Origin: Microbacterium sp. SA39
GTDB taxonomy: Bacteria; Actinomycetota; Actinomycetes; Actinomycetales; Microbacteriaceae
DNA length: 64,000 nucleotides
NCBI RefSeq assembly: GCF_000967865.1
Contig: NZ_JXRU01000024.1
Coordinates: 19,841 to 83,840 of the forward strand
Direction of reading: 5' to 3'
Both the position numbers and the translations under genes were made by a program. Position 1 is the first letter of the stretch. Each line of letters begins with the position of its first letter. This document shows positions 9,060-18,084 of this stretch, one piece after another. The notes under the pieces were generated by a model. That model was not told the DNA's origin, did not search any database, and saw only the letters and a list, made by a program, of their open reading frames with translations.

Positions 9060-9084
9060 GTAGAGGTCAGGATCGGTCCTCTAC
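9060..9084. promoter_or_regulatory. Candidate operator in the WYL regulator/VOC divergent promoter
   Basis: A perfect inverted repeat, GTAGAGG (9060-9066) and CCTCTAC (9078-9084), with an 11-nt spacer lies between the two divergent genes, 18 bp upstream of the regulator's ATG. Autoregulation and control of the VOC gene are inferred. Confidence 0.55.
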
Positions 9085-9102
9085 TCACGGCACAATGAAG
9101 GC

Positions 9103-10062
9103 ATGACCGGAAGCTCCTCCCGCATGCTCGCGCTGCTGTCGCTGCTGCAGACGCAACGCGATTGGCCGGGCCGGGTGCTCGCCGACCGCCTCGAGGTGAG
9201 CCCGCGCACAGTGCGCCGGGATGTCGACCGTCTGCGTGAGCTCGGGTACCGGATCGGCGCGATCAAGGGGCCGGACGGCGGCTATCGGCTCGCCGCCGGG
9301 TCGGAGCTTCCGCCGTTGCTGTTCGACGACGACCAGGCCGTCGCGATCGCCGTCGCCCTGCAGAGCGTGCCGTCGAGCGGGGTCGACCTCGACGAGGCGG
9401 CCGCCCGCGCGCTGGCCACCGTGCGGCAGGTGATGCCGTCACGGCTGCGGCACCGCGTGGACGGCATCCGCTTCTCCGGCACGACCAACACGACCAGGGT
9501 CGATCCCGCGGTGCTCGAGGCGGTGAGCGGGGCAGTGCGGGAGCGGCGGATGCTGCGCTTCGACTACGGCTCGTCGTCTGAGAGGCCGGCGAGGCGGACC
9601 GAGCCGCACGCGATCGTTGCGCGCGAAGGACGCTGGTATCTGATCGCATGGGATCTCGAGGCCGACGACTGGCGCACGTTCCGGCTGGATCGGCTGCGTC
9701 CACGGATCCCGACCGGGCCGTCGTTCACGCCACGTGAGCTGCCGGCAGCGGATGCCGTGACGTACCTGGCTGCGCGATCGAAGGGCTCGGTCGGGGAGGA
9801 CCGCTGGCCCTGCATCGGCGAGGTCGTCATCGAGCTGCCGGCGCAGGAGGTCGCGCCGTGGATCGGCGACGGCACGCTCGAGCCGCTCGATGAGGGGTCG
9901 TGCCGGATCACCGTCGGATCCTGGTCGTGGACCGGGGTGCTGGCCTCAGTCGCCCGGTTCGATGCGTCGTTCACGGTGGTGGGGCCGGAAGCGTTGCGCG
10001 AGGCGGCCTCAGCGCTGGCGGCGCGGTTCGCCGCGTCATCTGGCCGCTCCGCCTCCTCCTGA
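9103..10062 (+). CDS. HTH/WYL-domain transcriptional regulator
   Basis: A 319-aa regulator with an N-terminal DeoR-like winged HTH (residues about 8-60: LLSLLQTQRDWPGRVLADRL, then SPRTVRRDVDRLRELGY) and a GPDGGYRLAAG wing. A WYL domain follows in the middle (RMLRFDYG, EPHAIVAREGRWYLIAWD, RTFRLDR), with a C-terminal WCX-like extension. WYL domains are thought to sense nucleic acid or small-molecule ligands. It is divergent from the VOC gene with a palindrome between them. The next gene on the strand, purL, is separated by a large inverted repeat and is probably not co-regulated. Confidence 0.9.
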   Translation: MTGSSSRMLALLSLLQTQRDWPGRVLADRLEVSPRTVRRDVDRLRELGYRIGAIKGPDGGYRLAAGSELPPLLFDDDQAVAIAVALQSVPSSGVDLDEAAARALATVRQVMPSRLRHRVDGIRFSGTTNTTRVDPAVLEAVSGAVRERRMLRFDYGSSSERPARRTEPHAIVAREGRWYLIAWDLEADDWRTFRLDRLRPRIPTGPSFTPRELPAADAVTYLAARSKGSVGEDRWPCIGEVVIELPAQEVAPWIGDGTLEPLDEGSCRITVGSWSWTGVLASVARFDASFTVVGPEALREAASALAARFAASSGRSASS

Positions 10063-10073
10063 TCGGGCGAGCG

Positions 10074-10175
10074 GCGTGCACAATTCAGCAAGAATTCGCT
10101 CGAGCCGAGGGCGGCGTCCCGGATTCACGCGGAAGTCGGCCCTCGGCACCGAAGATCTTGCTGAATTGTGCACGC
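10074..10175. repeat. 3'-end inverted-repeat element, family A, 20-bp perfect arms
   Basis: Arms 10074-10093 and 10156-10175 are perfect complements built on the word CACAATTCAGCAAGA; the loop is 62 nt. Inside the loop a second stem pairs CCGAGGGC with GCCCTCGG. It begins 11 bp after the stop of the WYL gene. The same arm word, with an unrelated loop, recurs at 58681-58779. Confidence 0.9.
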
Positions 10176-10294
10176 GGTCGGCCCGGCATCCGAGGCCAAC
10201 CGACCGGCATCCCGCACGAACCTCCTCGAATCCGGCCGAACGTGACCGCCGGTAGACTGGACACGCCCCGCCGGCCCCTTCCTTTGGAGTGCGC

Positions 10295-12631
10295 GTGACC
10301 ACCGCCCCTGCACCTGTCCACAAGCACGTCCCCGACTCGGTCGAGAACGCGACCGCGACGCCCGAGAAGGAGCAGCCCTACGGCGCCCTCGGCCTCAAGG
10401 ACGACGAGTACGCGCGCATCAAGGAGATCCTCGGCCGCCGCCCCACATCGGGCGAGCTGGCGATGTACTCCGTCATGTGGAGTGAGCACTGCTCGTACAA
10501 GAGCAGCAAGAACTACCTGCGCCGCTTCGGCCAGAAGGTCTCCGACGAGATGAAGGAACGCCTGATGGTCGGCATGGGCCAGAACGCCGGCGTCATCGAC
10601 GTCGGCGAGGGCTGGGCCGTCACCTTCAAGGCCGAGTCGCACAACCACCCCTCGTTCATCGAGCCGTTCCAGGGTGCGGCCACCGGTGTCGGCGGCATCG
10701 TCCGCGACATCATCTCGATGGGCGCCCGCCCGGTCGCGGTCATGGACGCTCTGCGCTTCGGCGCGATCGACCACCCCGACACCGCCCGCGTCGTGCACGG
10801 CGTGACCAGCGGCATCAGCTTCTACGGCAACTGCCTCGGCCTGCCGAACATCGGCGGCGAGACGGTGTTCGACTCCGTCTATCAGGCCAACCCCCTCGTG
10901 AACGCGCTCGCGGTGGGCGTGCTGCGCCACGAAGACCTCAAGCTCGCCAACGCGACCGGCGTCGGCAACAAGGTCGTGCTCTTCGGCGCCCGCACGGGCG
11001 GCGACGGCATCGGCGGCGCCAGCATCCTGGCATCCGACTCCTTCGACGAGTCCGGACCGACCAAGCGCCCCGCGGTGCAGGTCGGCGACCCCTTCGCCGA
11101 GAAGGTGCTCATCGAGTGCTGCCTCGAGCTGTACCGCGGCGAGCTCGTCGAGGCGATCCAGGACCTCGGTGCCGCCGGCATCTCCTGCGCGACCAGCGAG
11201 CTCGCGGCCAACGGCAACAGCGGCATGAAGGTCTCGCTCGACAACGTGCTGCTGCGCGATCCCTCGCTCACGGCCGAGGAGATCCTCATGTCGGAGTCGC
11301 AGGAGCGCATGATGGCGATCGTCGCTCCCGAGAAGCTCGACGCGTTCCTCGCCGTCGTGAACAAGTGGGAGGTCGAGACCTCCGTGCTCGGCGAGGTCAC
11401 CGGAGACGGCCGCCTCATCATCGACTGGCAGGGCGAGCGCATCGTCGACGTCGACCCGTCCACCGTTGCGGTCGACGGCCCGGTCTACGACCGTCCGGTC
11501 GCCTACCCGACCTGGATCGACGCGCTGCAGGCGGATGCCGCCGAGAACCTGCCCCGCTCCAACGACCCGGAGACGCTGCGCGACCAGTTCCTCGCGCTCG
11601 TCGCCTCGCCGAACCTGGCCGACACGAGCTGGATCACCAACCAGTACGACTACTACGTGCTCGGCAACACGGCCCTCAGCTTCCCCGACGACGCCGGCAT
11701 GATCCGCGTCGACGAGGAGTCCGGCCTCGGCTTCGCCATCTCGACCGATGCGAACGGCCGCTACTGCCAGCTCGACCCGTACGCGGGTGCGCAGCTCGCA
11801 CTGGCCGAGGCGTACCGCAACGTCGCCGTCACGGGCGCCGTTCCCACGGCGATCACCGACTGCCTGAACTTCGGGTCGCCGGAGAACCCCGAGGTCATGT
11901 GGCAGTTCGGGCAGACCGTCGACGGCCTGGCGGACGGATGCTACGAGCTGGGCACCCCGGTCACCGGCGGCAACGTCTCGTTCTACAACCAGACCGGCGA
12001 CGTGCCGATCCACCCGACTCCGCTCGTGGGTGTGCTCGGCATCATCGACGACGTCTCGCGCCGCATCCCCTCGGGCTGGCAGGACATCGGTCAGAACATC
12101 TACCTGCTCGGCACCACCGCGACCGAGCTCTCGGGTTCGGCCTGGGCCGACGTCGTGCACCAGCACCTCGGCGGTCTGCCGCCCAAGGTAGACCTCGCTG
12201 CCGAGAAGCGTCTCGCCGGCCTGCTCGCCGCAGCGCGCGACGAGTGGCTGATCTCCTCGGCGCACGACCTCTCCGAGGGCGGCCTCGGCCAGGCTCTCGC
12301 CGAGGGTGTTTCGCGCTTCGGCGTCGGGGCGCGCGTGTGGCTGAACGAGATCCTCGAGCGCGACGGTGTGGATGCCGCGTCGGCGCTGTTCTCCGAGTCG
12401 ACCGGCCGCGTGATCGTCACGGTTCCTCGCGAGGACGACGTGAAGTTCCAGGGCCTCTGCGAGGGTCGCGGATACCCGGTGCTGCGCATCGGCGTGACGG
12501 ACAGCGAGCCGCAGCTCGAGGTGCAGGACGTGTTCACGGTCTCGGTCGCCGAGCTGCGCGAGCGCTCGCAGGCCACGCTGCCGTCGTACTTCGGTCCCAC
12601 GGTCACGGAGCCGGCAGACGCCGGTCGTTGA
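10295..12631 (+). CDS. purL: Phosphoribosylformylglycinamidine synthase subunit PurL
   Basis: Catalyses the ATP-dependent FGAR to FGAM step of purine synthesis, with PurS and PurQ encoded elsewhere. At 778 aa it is the small PurL type. Diagnostic segments are [12 protein letters not shown] near the N-terminus, KAESHNHPS, the glycine-rich [27 protein letters not shown], and the second-half [13 protein letters not shown] at 10295 is preferred because GGAG lies 5 nt upstream; the in-frame GTG at 10289 directly abuts that site. A TAGACT -10-like box lies around 10253. The last codons and the TGA stop fall inside a copy of the genome's TTGAGCGAG repeat (12621-12654). Confidence 0.97.
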   Translation: MTTAPAPVHKHVPDSVENATATPEKEQPYGALGLKDDEYARIKEILGRRPTSGELAMYSVMWSEHCSYKSSKNYLRRFGQKVSDEMKERLMVGMGQNAGVIDVGEGWAVTFKAESHNHPSFIEPFQGAATGVGGIVRDIISMGARPVAVMDALRFGAIDHPDTARVVHGVTSGISFYGNCLGLPNIGGETVFDSVYQANPLVNALAVGVLRHEDLKLANATGVGNKVVLFGARTGGDGIGGASILASDSFDESGPTKRPAVQVGDPFAEKVLIECCLELYRGELVEAIQDLGAAGISCATSELAANGNSGMKVSLDNVLLRDPSLTAEEILMSESQERMMAIVAPEKLDAFLAVVNKWEVETSVLGEVTGDGRLIIDWQGERIVDVDPSTVAVDGPVYDRPVAYPTWIDALQADAAENLPRSNDPETLRDQFLALVASPNLADTSWITNQYDYYVLGNTALSFPDDAGMIRVDEESGLGFAISTDANGRYCQLDPYAGAQLALAEAYRNVAVTGAVPTAITDCLNFGSPENPEVMWQFGQTVDGLADGCYELGTPVTGGNVSFYNQTGDVPIHPTPLVGVLGIIDDVSRRIPSGWQDIGQNIYLLGTTATELSGSAWADVVHQHLGGLPPKVDLAAEKRLAGLLAAARDEWLISSAHDLSEGGLGQALAEGVSRFGVGARVWLNEILERDGVDAASALFSESTGRVIVTVPREDDVKFQGLCEGRGYPVLRIGVTDSEPQLEVQDVFTVSVAELRERSQATLPSYFGPTVTEPADAGR

Positions 12632-12654
12632 GCGAGCGAAGCGAGACGAAACGC
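12621..12654. repeat. Dispersed repeat (TTGAGCGAG/GAGACGAAACGC type) at the purL stop
   Basis: CCGGTCGTTGAGCGAGCGAA followed by GCGAGACGAAACGC. The purL TGA stop is supplied by the TTGA of the repeat, and the GTG start of the next small gene follows immediately after its end. Other copies are described at 18085, 41832, 49941, 50945 and 55141. Confidence 0.85.
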
Positions 12655-12804
12655 GTGAACAGCGAGCTCAGCAAGCCCGACGACGACTACGGCGACCTCG
12701 GTGAGCCGCGTAACCGCCGCATCCGCATCATCGCGTGGACGGTCATCGTCGCGCTGATCCTCGGCGGCGGCGGGGCGACCGTGCTGACGATCCTGCTCGG
12801 CTGA
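12655..12804 (+). CDS. Small single-pass membrane protein
   Basis: A 49-aa reading frame starting at GTG 12655, directly behind the repeat that ends purL. The N-terminal half is acidic and hydrophilic (KPDDDYGDLGEP), then basic residues RNRRIR precede one hydrophobic segment to the C-terminus (WTVIVALILGGGGATVLTIL), as in a type II small membrane protein. No strong ribosome-binding site is visible, so translation may depend on coupling to purL. No family recognised. Confidence 0.55.
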   Translation: MNSELSKPDDDYGDLGEPRNRRIRIIAWTVIVALILGGGGATVLTILLG

Positions 12805-12921
12805 GTCGGCTTTTCGTCCACAGCGACCCGTCAGACGAAGTTCTCCCCCGCCACCGGAGAACGCCCCGCGAATGTGAGTGCCCCCGCGGAGGATGAATTC
12901 ACCACGAACAAGGGGGATTGC

Positions 12922-13635
12922 ATGAGTGACGCGAAGCTGGACCTCATCGCCAAGCTGCTGGCCAAGGCCGAGAGCACCACGCCGGAAGAAGCCGAGGCTC
13001 TCACTGAGCACGCCGAACGCCTGATGGTGAAATACGGCATCGAACAGGCGCGCATCGACGAGCGCCGCGGGCGGCTCGGGCAGGAGCGCGAGGAGATCGT
13101 CCAGGAGCGGATCATCTTCACGGGCACGTACGCGCGCGACATGAGGGAACTCGGCACCCGTGTGGCGCTGGCTCTCGACACCGTGCGTCCGCTGCATGCC
13201 GAGGGAGCGGGCTCCGTGCTGTACCTCGTCGGGCACACCTCCGACGTGCAGCAGGCCCGAACACTCACGGCCAGCCTCGAAGTGCAGGCGATGGTCGCAA
13301 TGCGCACCTGGTGGGCGCATCACCGCGACGCCTACCGTCCGTTCTCGGAGAGCGACAAGCGCCGTGCGCGCAGCGGCTTCATCCGCGGGTTCGCCTCGGG
13401 TGCCGCCGATCGCATCAGCGAGAGTCGTCAGGCCATCGTCGAAGAGGCCGGCCACGGCACGGAGCTCGTGCTCGCTTCACGGCGCGACCGCGTGGACGAC
13501 GCGGTCGGCCGGATGTCGACGCGGAGAGGGCGAGGCCGGCAAGGAGCGGATGCCGGAGCATTCATGCACGGCCATCGTTCCGGCACGCAGGCGCGCACCG
13601 GGGAGCGCGCGATGGCGGCCGACCACGGCGGATGA
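12922..13635 (+). CDS. DUF2786 domain protein
   Basis: A 237-aa protein whose N-terminal 40 residues (KLDLIAKLLAKAESTTPEEA, then LTEHAERLMVKYGIEQ) are the DUF2786 signature. The remainder resembles the DUF7168-type partner (DMRELGTRVALALD, FIRGFASGAADRI). The C-terminus is rich in Arg, Gly and His and looks unstructured. ATG at 12922 follows AGGGGGATTGC. Function is unknown; related domains occur in phage- and plasmid-linked genes, but nothing around here indicates mobility. Confidence 0.8.
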   Translation: MSDAKLDLIAKLLAKAESTTPEEAEALTEHAERLMVKYGIEQARIDERRGRLGQEREEIVQERIIFTGTYARDMRELGTRVALALDTVRPLHAEGAGSVLYLVGHTSDVQQARTLTASLEVQAMVAMRTWWAHHRDAYRPFSESDKRRARSGFIRGFASGAADRISESRQAIVEEAGHGTELVLASRRDRVDDAVGRMSTRRGRGRQGADAGAFMHGHRSGTQARTGERAMAADHGG

Positions 13636-13875
13636 CCGGCGCGGGAGATCTGCGCATGCCGGGGAACCCCGGCCGCCGAGGGAGCGCGACGAGACGGTAC
13701 ACCCCACCCAGCATGAGGTGACTCGCTGCCGCGCTGCTCGCTCGACGACCGGGGGTGGGATGGAGCGACCCTCCCCAGCGTCGCCTGGACGACCCTAGCC
13801 CGGTTGCGCGTGGTGATGCCAGGGGAGAACTGCCCACTCGCCTCCGACGTCGGTGCCCCTGCATAGAGTGAGCGC

Positions 13876-14229
13876 ATGACCGGCGATCACTTGCGTGTGC
13901 TCCTGGATGAGCTGCGTCTCCGGGCCGCGGCGCGCGTGGCGACGACCTCGGCGGCGCTGGCCGAGCTCACCCACGACCGCGCGGGCTCGAACGACGACGA
14001 CGAGCATGATCCCGAGGGCGTGCCACTGTCGTCGGAGTGGTCGCGGCTGACCGGGCTCGCCGAAGGGGCGGCATCCGAACTGCAGCAGGTCGACGAGGCG
14101 ATCGCGCGGATGGATGCCGGCACCTACGGCATCTGCGCGAACTGCGGTCGCCCGATCCCGGCGGCGCGACTGGAGGTGCGGCCCTTCGCCGAGCACTGCG
14201 TCGCCTGCGCCGAGAAGCTCGGACGCTGA
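13876..14229 (+). CDS. DksA/TraR-family C4 zinc-finger protein
   Basis: A 117-aa protein with a predicted helical N-terminal part, an acidic stretch (DDDEHDPEG) and a C-terminal C4 zinc finger. The cysteines are Cys87, Cys90, Cys108 and Cys111 in the spacing C-x2-C-x17-C-x2-C, preceded by RMDAGTYG. Family members bind the RNA polymerase secondary channel or act as general-stress regulators. The region between this gene and the DUF2786 gene (240 bp) shows nothing recognisable. Next gene starts 30 bp downstream. Confidence 0.88.
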   Translation: MTGDHLRVLLDELRLRAAARVATTSAALAELTHDRAGSNDDDEHDPEGVPLSSEWSRLTGLAEGAASELQQVDEAIARMDAGTYGICANCGRPIPAARLEVRPFAEHCVACAEKLGR

Positions 14230-14259
14230 GACGTCGGCGGGGACGAGTAGCATCCCTCC

Positions 14260-14697
14260 ATGGCCATCACACTCGAGAACGTCGGCATCGCCGTGCGCGA
14301 CCTGGAAGCGACCATCTCGTTCTTCTCCGACCTCGGTCTGACCGTGCTCGGTCGCGACGAGGTCAGCGGAGAGTGGGCTGACACGGCGGTTGGTCTTGAC
14401 GGCAACCACGCGAAGATCGCGGTGCTGCAGACCCCCGACGGGCACGGCCAGATCGAGCTCTTCGAGTACATCCATCCCGAGGCGATCGAGACCGAGCCCA
14501 CGCTCCCGAACGAGATCGGCATGCACCGCATCGCCTTCTCGGTCGACGACATCGACGAGTCCCTGGCGATCGCCGCGAAGCACGGCTATCACCCGCTCCG
14601 CGGCGTCGCGAACTATCAGGACGTCTACAAGCTCACGTACCTCCGCGGGCCCAGCGGCATCCTCGTGATGTTCGCGCAGGACCTCACGAAGTCCTGA
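14260..14697 (+). CDS. VOC family protein (glyoxalase/epimerase-like)
   Basis: A 145-aa single protein with two beta-alpha-beta-beta-beta modules typical of the vicinal-oxygen-chelate fold: NVGIAVRDLEATISFFSDLG, GQIELFEY, GMHRIAFSVDDID and GILVMFAQDL. The usual first metal-ligand His of the HVGIAV motif is Asn here, while Glu in IELFEY and His in GMHRIAF remain, so a changed or weak metal site is possible. The gene follows the C4 zinc-finger gene by 30 bp. Specific reaction unknown. Confidence 0.85.
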   Translation: MAITLENVGIAVRDLEATISFFSDLGLTVLGRDEVSGEWADTAVGLDGNHAKIAVLQTPDGHGQIELFEYIHPEAIETEPTLPNEIGMHRIAFSVDDIDESLAIAAKHGYHPLRGVANYQDVYKLTYLRGPSGILVMFAQDLTKS

Positions 14698-14821
14698 GCC
14701 GTCGCGGTCACGCGCGCGGCATCCGTCCAGCTCGGGCGGGGTCGGGTCATGCCGCACCGCGCGCCGCGCCGACGGCCACTTGCGCCAGCCCAAGATGCGC
14801 GGACACGCGACCATCCCGGAA

Positions 14822-14976
14822 GGTGTCACATCTGGTCGCACGGGACGCGGGAAAGCGACCATCTGCGCCACCCATTGCTTGAGTGAGACGCTCGCGGCCG
14901 TAGCGGTGACGCCGCGAGCCGACGAGGTGGCACGTATGGTCGGTTCCTCGAGCGACAGCCGACCACTTGCGCCACC
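14822..14976. repeat. Two tandem 3'-end inverted-repeat elements, family E, filling a 311-bp convergent gap
   Basis: The gap 14698-15008 between a plus-strand VOC gene and a minus-strand TetR gene holds two similar units. Unit 1: arms 14822-14839 and 14855-14872. Unit 2: arms 14926-14943 and 14959-14976. Arms are versions of GGTGGCGCAAGTGGTCGG, 14 of 18 positions pairing in each unit, and both loops are 15 nt. A further single half (GGCCACTTGCGCCAG) lies at 14774-14788. No gene is seen in the gap. Confidence 0.8.
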
Positions 14977-15008
14977 TCCCGGCCGTGTCGGCCTACGGGG
15001 CAGGTCTC

Positions 15009-15710
15009 CTACGCCACCATCCCGCGCCAGATGACCTCGATCGCGGCCCGCAGCCTCGCGACCACGGCGGGGTCGCTGATGCGATCGCCCCGCACGACCA
15101 GCTGGTAGTACGCCGCGCCCGCGATCGCGTCGAAGCACGCCTCGACGTCGAGGTCGTCGCGCAGCTCTCCGCGCGCGATGCCCGCGAGCAGCGCATTCTC
15201 CATCGGTACGCGACGCCGCGAGACGTGTGATTCCCAATACGCCTTCTGCAGCGCCCCGTCCGACATCACGAGACGGATGCGCTGGCGGAACCGCTCCTCG
15301 GAGTACCCGGGCGCCGAAGGCGCGACCGCGTCGGCACCGAGGCCGAGCCCGGTGAGCAGGATCTCGTGCAGATCGGCATCCGCGGGGTACTCGGGCGGCA
15401 CCTCGCGACCGACGTCGAGCGCCGTGGCGATCAGCGTCGTGAGGGACGGCCAGCGCCGGTACAGCGCCGCGCGGCTGACACCGCTCCGTGCGACCACACG
15501 CGACACCGTCACCTCTTCGCCGGCGTCGATGATCGCCAGGGTCGCCGCGACGATCTGCCCGTCGATGTCCTCATCTCTCGGACGGCCGGGCCGTCGGCGG
15601 GCAGCCGCCGCCCCGGCATCCGCCGCCGCCCCGGCATCCACCGCCACCGGACCGGACGCCGCCGGACCCGCCGACGACCCCGGTGCCCCCGCCATCGTGA
15701 CGAGGCTCAT
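15009..15710 (-). CDS. TetR/AcrR family transcriptional regulator
   Basis: A 233-aa regulator. After an Ala/Gly/Asp-rich, probably disordered N-terminal 40 residues comes RRRPGRPRDEDIDGQIV, then the HTH (VSRVVARSGVSRAALYRRWP, about residues 69-89). The C-terminal half is an all-alpha ligand-binding domain with no clear effector family. ATG at 15710 overlaps the stop of the upstream phosphatase (ATGA), so it is the last gene of the Phn-like operon and may control it by feedback. Confidence 0.9.
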   Translation of the reverse strand: MSLVTMAGAPGSSAGPAASGPVAVDAGAAADAGAAAARRRPGRPRDEDIDGQIVAATLAIIDAGEEVTVSRVVARSGVSRAALYRRWPSLTTLIATALDVGREVPPEYPADADLHEILLTGLGLGADAVAPSAPGYSEERFRQRIRLVMSDGALQKAYWESHVSRRRVPMENALLAGIARGELRDDLDVEACFDAIAGAAYYQLVVRGDRISDPAVVARLRAAIEVIWRGMVA

Positions 15711-16474
15711 GCGGCCAGCGCCCGCTCGCGCAGCCGCGCGATCGTGGCATCCGACAGTCCGGCGGCACGCAGCGGCGTGAGGGGATCGCCGTACTGCGCG
15801 CGCAGGGTGCCGAGCAGGTTGCGCATCGACACGTCCATCGACCCCTCCAGCAGCGACGACGTGGCCGCGAGCGCGTCGGTGTCGAAGCCGAGCGCCTTCC
15901 ACATCGCTCCCATGACCGGGGCCGTCCGCTGCATGATGGCGACCATGTTGGCGCCGGTCAACGCGTAGTCGGAGACGATGTCTTCGTCGGCTGCGCCGAG
16001 CGCGAGCAGCAGCATGGCCGCCAGCACACCGGTGCGGTCGCGGCCGGCTGCGCAGTGGAACGCGGCGGCTCCGGGAGTGTGCGCGATGACGTTGAGCGCG
16101 GTGACCAGCTGCGGCGCCGCGCCCTCCACCATGCGCAGGTACATGAGTCCCATGCCCTCGTGGCTGAGCGCGGGGGCGTCGCGATCCATCGACTCCGCGA
16201 CATTCGCGATCAGCGGCAGGTGATGGTACGCGATCGGATGCGTCGCGAGAGGTCCGCGCCCGGTGAGCGATACCTCGACCGGAGACCGCAGGTCGATGAC
16301 CGCGGTGAGACCCTCGGCGACGAGCTGCTCGGCGACCTCCTCGGTCACGTACGCGAGGTCGTCGGTGCGGATCGCGAGCCCCGTCCGGAGCACCCCGCCG
16401 TCGATCGCGATGCCGCCGAGGTCGCGCAGGTTGACCGGCGCGCTGAGGACGAGATCGGTGTCGATGATGGTCAT
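15707..16474 (-). CDS. Tyrosine-protein phosphatase-like enzyme in a Phn-type operon
   Basis: A 255-aa phosphatase of the tyrosine/dual-specificity type, group with N-terminal NLRDLGG. The P-loop is HCAAGRDRTG with nucleophile Cys141 and Arg147 (C-x5-R). The general-acid region precedes it in LRSPVEVSLTGRG. Enzymes of this group hydrolyse phosphoester bonds in proteins, phosphoinositides or small molecules. ATG at 16474 overlaps the permease stop by ATGA, so it is translated with a PhnDCE-like importer. That suggests it acts on an imported phosphorylated compound, not in signalling, although this is inference. No secretion signal is visible. Confidence 0.85.
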   Translation of the reverse strand: MTIIDTDLVLSAPVNLRDLGGIAIDGGVLRTGLAIRTDDLAYVTEEVAEQLVAEGLTAVIDLRSPVEVSLTGRGPLATHPIAYHHLPLIANVAESMDRDAPALSHEGMGLMYLRMVEGAAPQLVTALNVIAHTPGAAAFHCAAGRDRTGVLAAMLLLALGAADEDIVSDYALTGANMVAIMQRTAPVMGAMWKALGFDTDALAATSSLLEGSMDVSMRNLLGTLRAQYGDPLTPLRAAGLSDATIARLRERALAA

Positions 16475-17310
16475 GTGATTCTCCTTCGGATGAGGGCACT
16501 GCCCTGGTCGATCGCCGTGACGAGCACGATGATGCAGATGATGATGGCGCTGAGGTGCCCGTAGTCGTACATGCGCATCGCGGTCGTCAGCTCGAGGCCG
16601 ATGCCGCCCGCGCCGACGAGGCCGAGGATGGTCGCGCCGCGCACGTTCCCCTCGAACAACAGCAGCGTGTACGAGGTGAGCAGCGGGGCGGCCTGCGGCA
16701 GGATGCCGTACTGGATCACCTGCCGCTTCGACGCGCCGACTGCCTCCATCGCGACGACGGGCCCACGGTCGACCTGCTCCATGGCCTCGGCGAAGATCTT
16801 GCCGATCGACCCGATCGAGCCGATAGTCATGGCGAGGATGCCGGCGAACGGACCGAGTCCGACGGCCGACACGAACATGAGCGCGAACACGAGGTCGGGC
16901 ACCGAGCGGATGATGTTCATCACCCAGCGCGTCGGGTAGTAGAGCCACTTCGGCGCGAGGCCGGAAGTCGCTCCGAACGCGACGATGAGGGACAGCACCG
17001 CTCCCAGCACCGTGCCGACGACCGCCATCTGAAAGGTCTCGACCAGCAGCGCGAGGATCGTGCCGATCTTCGAGAAGTCCGGCGGGAAGAGGCGCGAGAG
17101 GAACTCGCCCATGTTGACCGCACCGTCGCCGAGCTTCACGAAGTTGAACTCGGCGCCGTTGAACGACCAGAGCAGCACGAGGAACGCGATCGGCAGCCCG
17201 ATCAGGAAGCGGGCTCGCGGCACCCGGAACGCGCTTTCGAGCCGGGCGCGTTCGGCGGGGGCGAGCGCGGGGCGGGCCGCGCGGTCCGCGCGGGGCTCAG
17301 TGAGCGTCAT
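16471..17310 (-). CDS. Phosphonate/phosphate-ester ABC transporter permease (PhnE type)
   Basis: A 279-aa inner-membrane permease with about six hydrophobic segments. PhnE features include ETFQMAVVGTVLGAVLSLIVA and the EAA loop EAVGASKRQVIQYGILPQAAP, followed by FEGNVRGATILGLVGAGGIG. ATG at 17310 overlaps the end of the ATPase gene by 14 bp. Only one permease gene is present, so the transporter is probably a PhnE homodimer with the adjacent ATPase and binding protein. Confidence 0.92.
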   Translation of the reverse strand: MTLTEPRADRAARPALAPAERARLESAFRVPRARFLIGLPIAFLVLLWSFNGAEFNFVKLGDGAVNMGEFLSRLFPPDFSKIGTILALLVETFQMAVVGTVLGAVLSLIVAFGATSGLAPKWLYYPTRWVMNIIRSVPDLVFALMFVSAVGLGPFAGILAMTIGSIGSIGKIFAEAMEQVDRGPVVAMEAVGASKRQVIQYGILPQAAPLLTSYTLLLFEGNVRGATILGLVGAGGIGLELTTAMRMYDYGHLSAIIICIIVLVTAIDQGSALIRRRIT

Positions 17311-18046
17311 CGTCGTGCTCCTCGTCGTCGTAGAGGGGTGCCAGTGCCGCGGCATCCAGCTGGGAGGTCACGCCCGACACGAGCATCTCGCCGTGCCGCA
17401 GCCCCACGATGCGGTCGCTGTGCGCGAGCGCCAACGGAAGCACGTGCAGGCTGACGAGCACCGGGATGCCGTCTTCCGTGGCGATCCGACGCAGCAGGTC
17501 GAGCACGGAATCCGCGAGCTTCGGGTCGAGCGAGGCGACCGGCTCGTCGGCGAGGATCACCTTCGGCTGCTGCATGAGCGCCCGGGCGATGGCGACTCGC
17601 TGTTGCTGCCCGCCCGAGAGGGACCGCGCGGGAGCGGATGCCTTATGCGCGATGCCGACGCGATCGAGCAGTTCGAGCGCGCGGCGGCGATGCGCACCGG
17701 AGAAGCCGCCCGCGAGGTTGATCGGCCCGGCGCCGTGCAGCGCGCCCGTGAGCACGTTCGTCAGGACGCTCAGCCGCGGGATCAGGTTGAACTGCTGGAA
17801 CACCTGACCCACCTCCGACCGCAGCGTGCGCAGCTCGCCGCGGCCGAGGTTCGTCACGTCGTGCCCGGCGACCCGCACGGAGCCGGCCGAGATCGGAGCG
17901 AACCCGGTGAGACTGCGCATCAGCGTGGACTTGCCCGACCCCGACGCCCCGAGCAGCGCCACCATCTCGCCCGCGAAGAGGTCGAGGTCGACGCCGTCGA
18001 GCACGTTCTGACCGTCGTACGCGACCTCGAGGCCGCGCACGGTCAC
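17297..18046 (-). CDS. Phosphonate/phosphate-ester ABC transporter ATPase (PhnC type)
   Basis: A 249-aa ATPase if translation starts at GTG 18046. Walker A is GASGSGKST (residues 33-41), signature LSGGQQQR (143-150), Walker B VILADEPVASLDP, and the H-loop LHVLPLA replaces the more usual histidine context. The frame stays open upstream to a GTG at 18289, 15 bp past the binding-protein stop, which would add about 80 residues made wholly of dispersed repeats (see 18085-18284). The shorter start is preferred because homologues begin at this point. Neither start has a clear Shine-Dalgarno sequence. Confidence 0.85.
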   Translation of the reverse strand: MTVRGLEVAYDGQNVLDGVDLDLFAGEMVALLGASGSGKSTLMRSLTGFAPISAGSVRVAGHDVTNLGRGELRTLRSEVGQVFQQFNLIPRLSVLTNVLTGALHGAGPINLAGGFSGAHRRRALELLDRVGIAHKASAPARSLSGGQQQRVAIARALMQQPKVILADEPVASLDPKLADSVLDLLRRIATEDGIPVLVSLHVLPLALAHSDRIVGLRHGEMLVSGVTSQLDAAALAPLYDDEEHDDDAH

Positions 18047-18084
18047 GAGCGGCAGCGCCTGGCGGAGCTCGGCCGTGGGCGTGC

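Noticed and set aside
10074..10175. Insertion sequence ends
   Set aside because: Arms enclose only 62 nt with no transposase and no visible target duplication; a non-autonomous element remains possible but no IS can be claimed.
10085..12265. A 726-residue open frame antisense to purL
   Set aside because: Composition (Arg/Glu/Asp/Val-rich, no domain) is that of a mirror frame of a GC-rich gene; purL on the other strand has full family motifs.
14822..14976. Possible CRISPR-like array because of several similar 18-bp units
   Set aside because: Units alternate in orientation, spacing is irregular (15 and 53 nt), spacers pair as loops and no cas gene is near; inverted-repeat elements explain it better.
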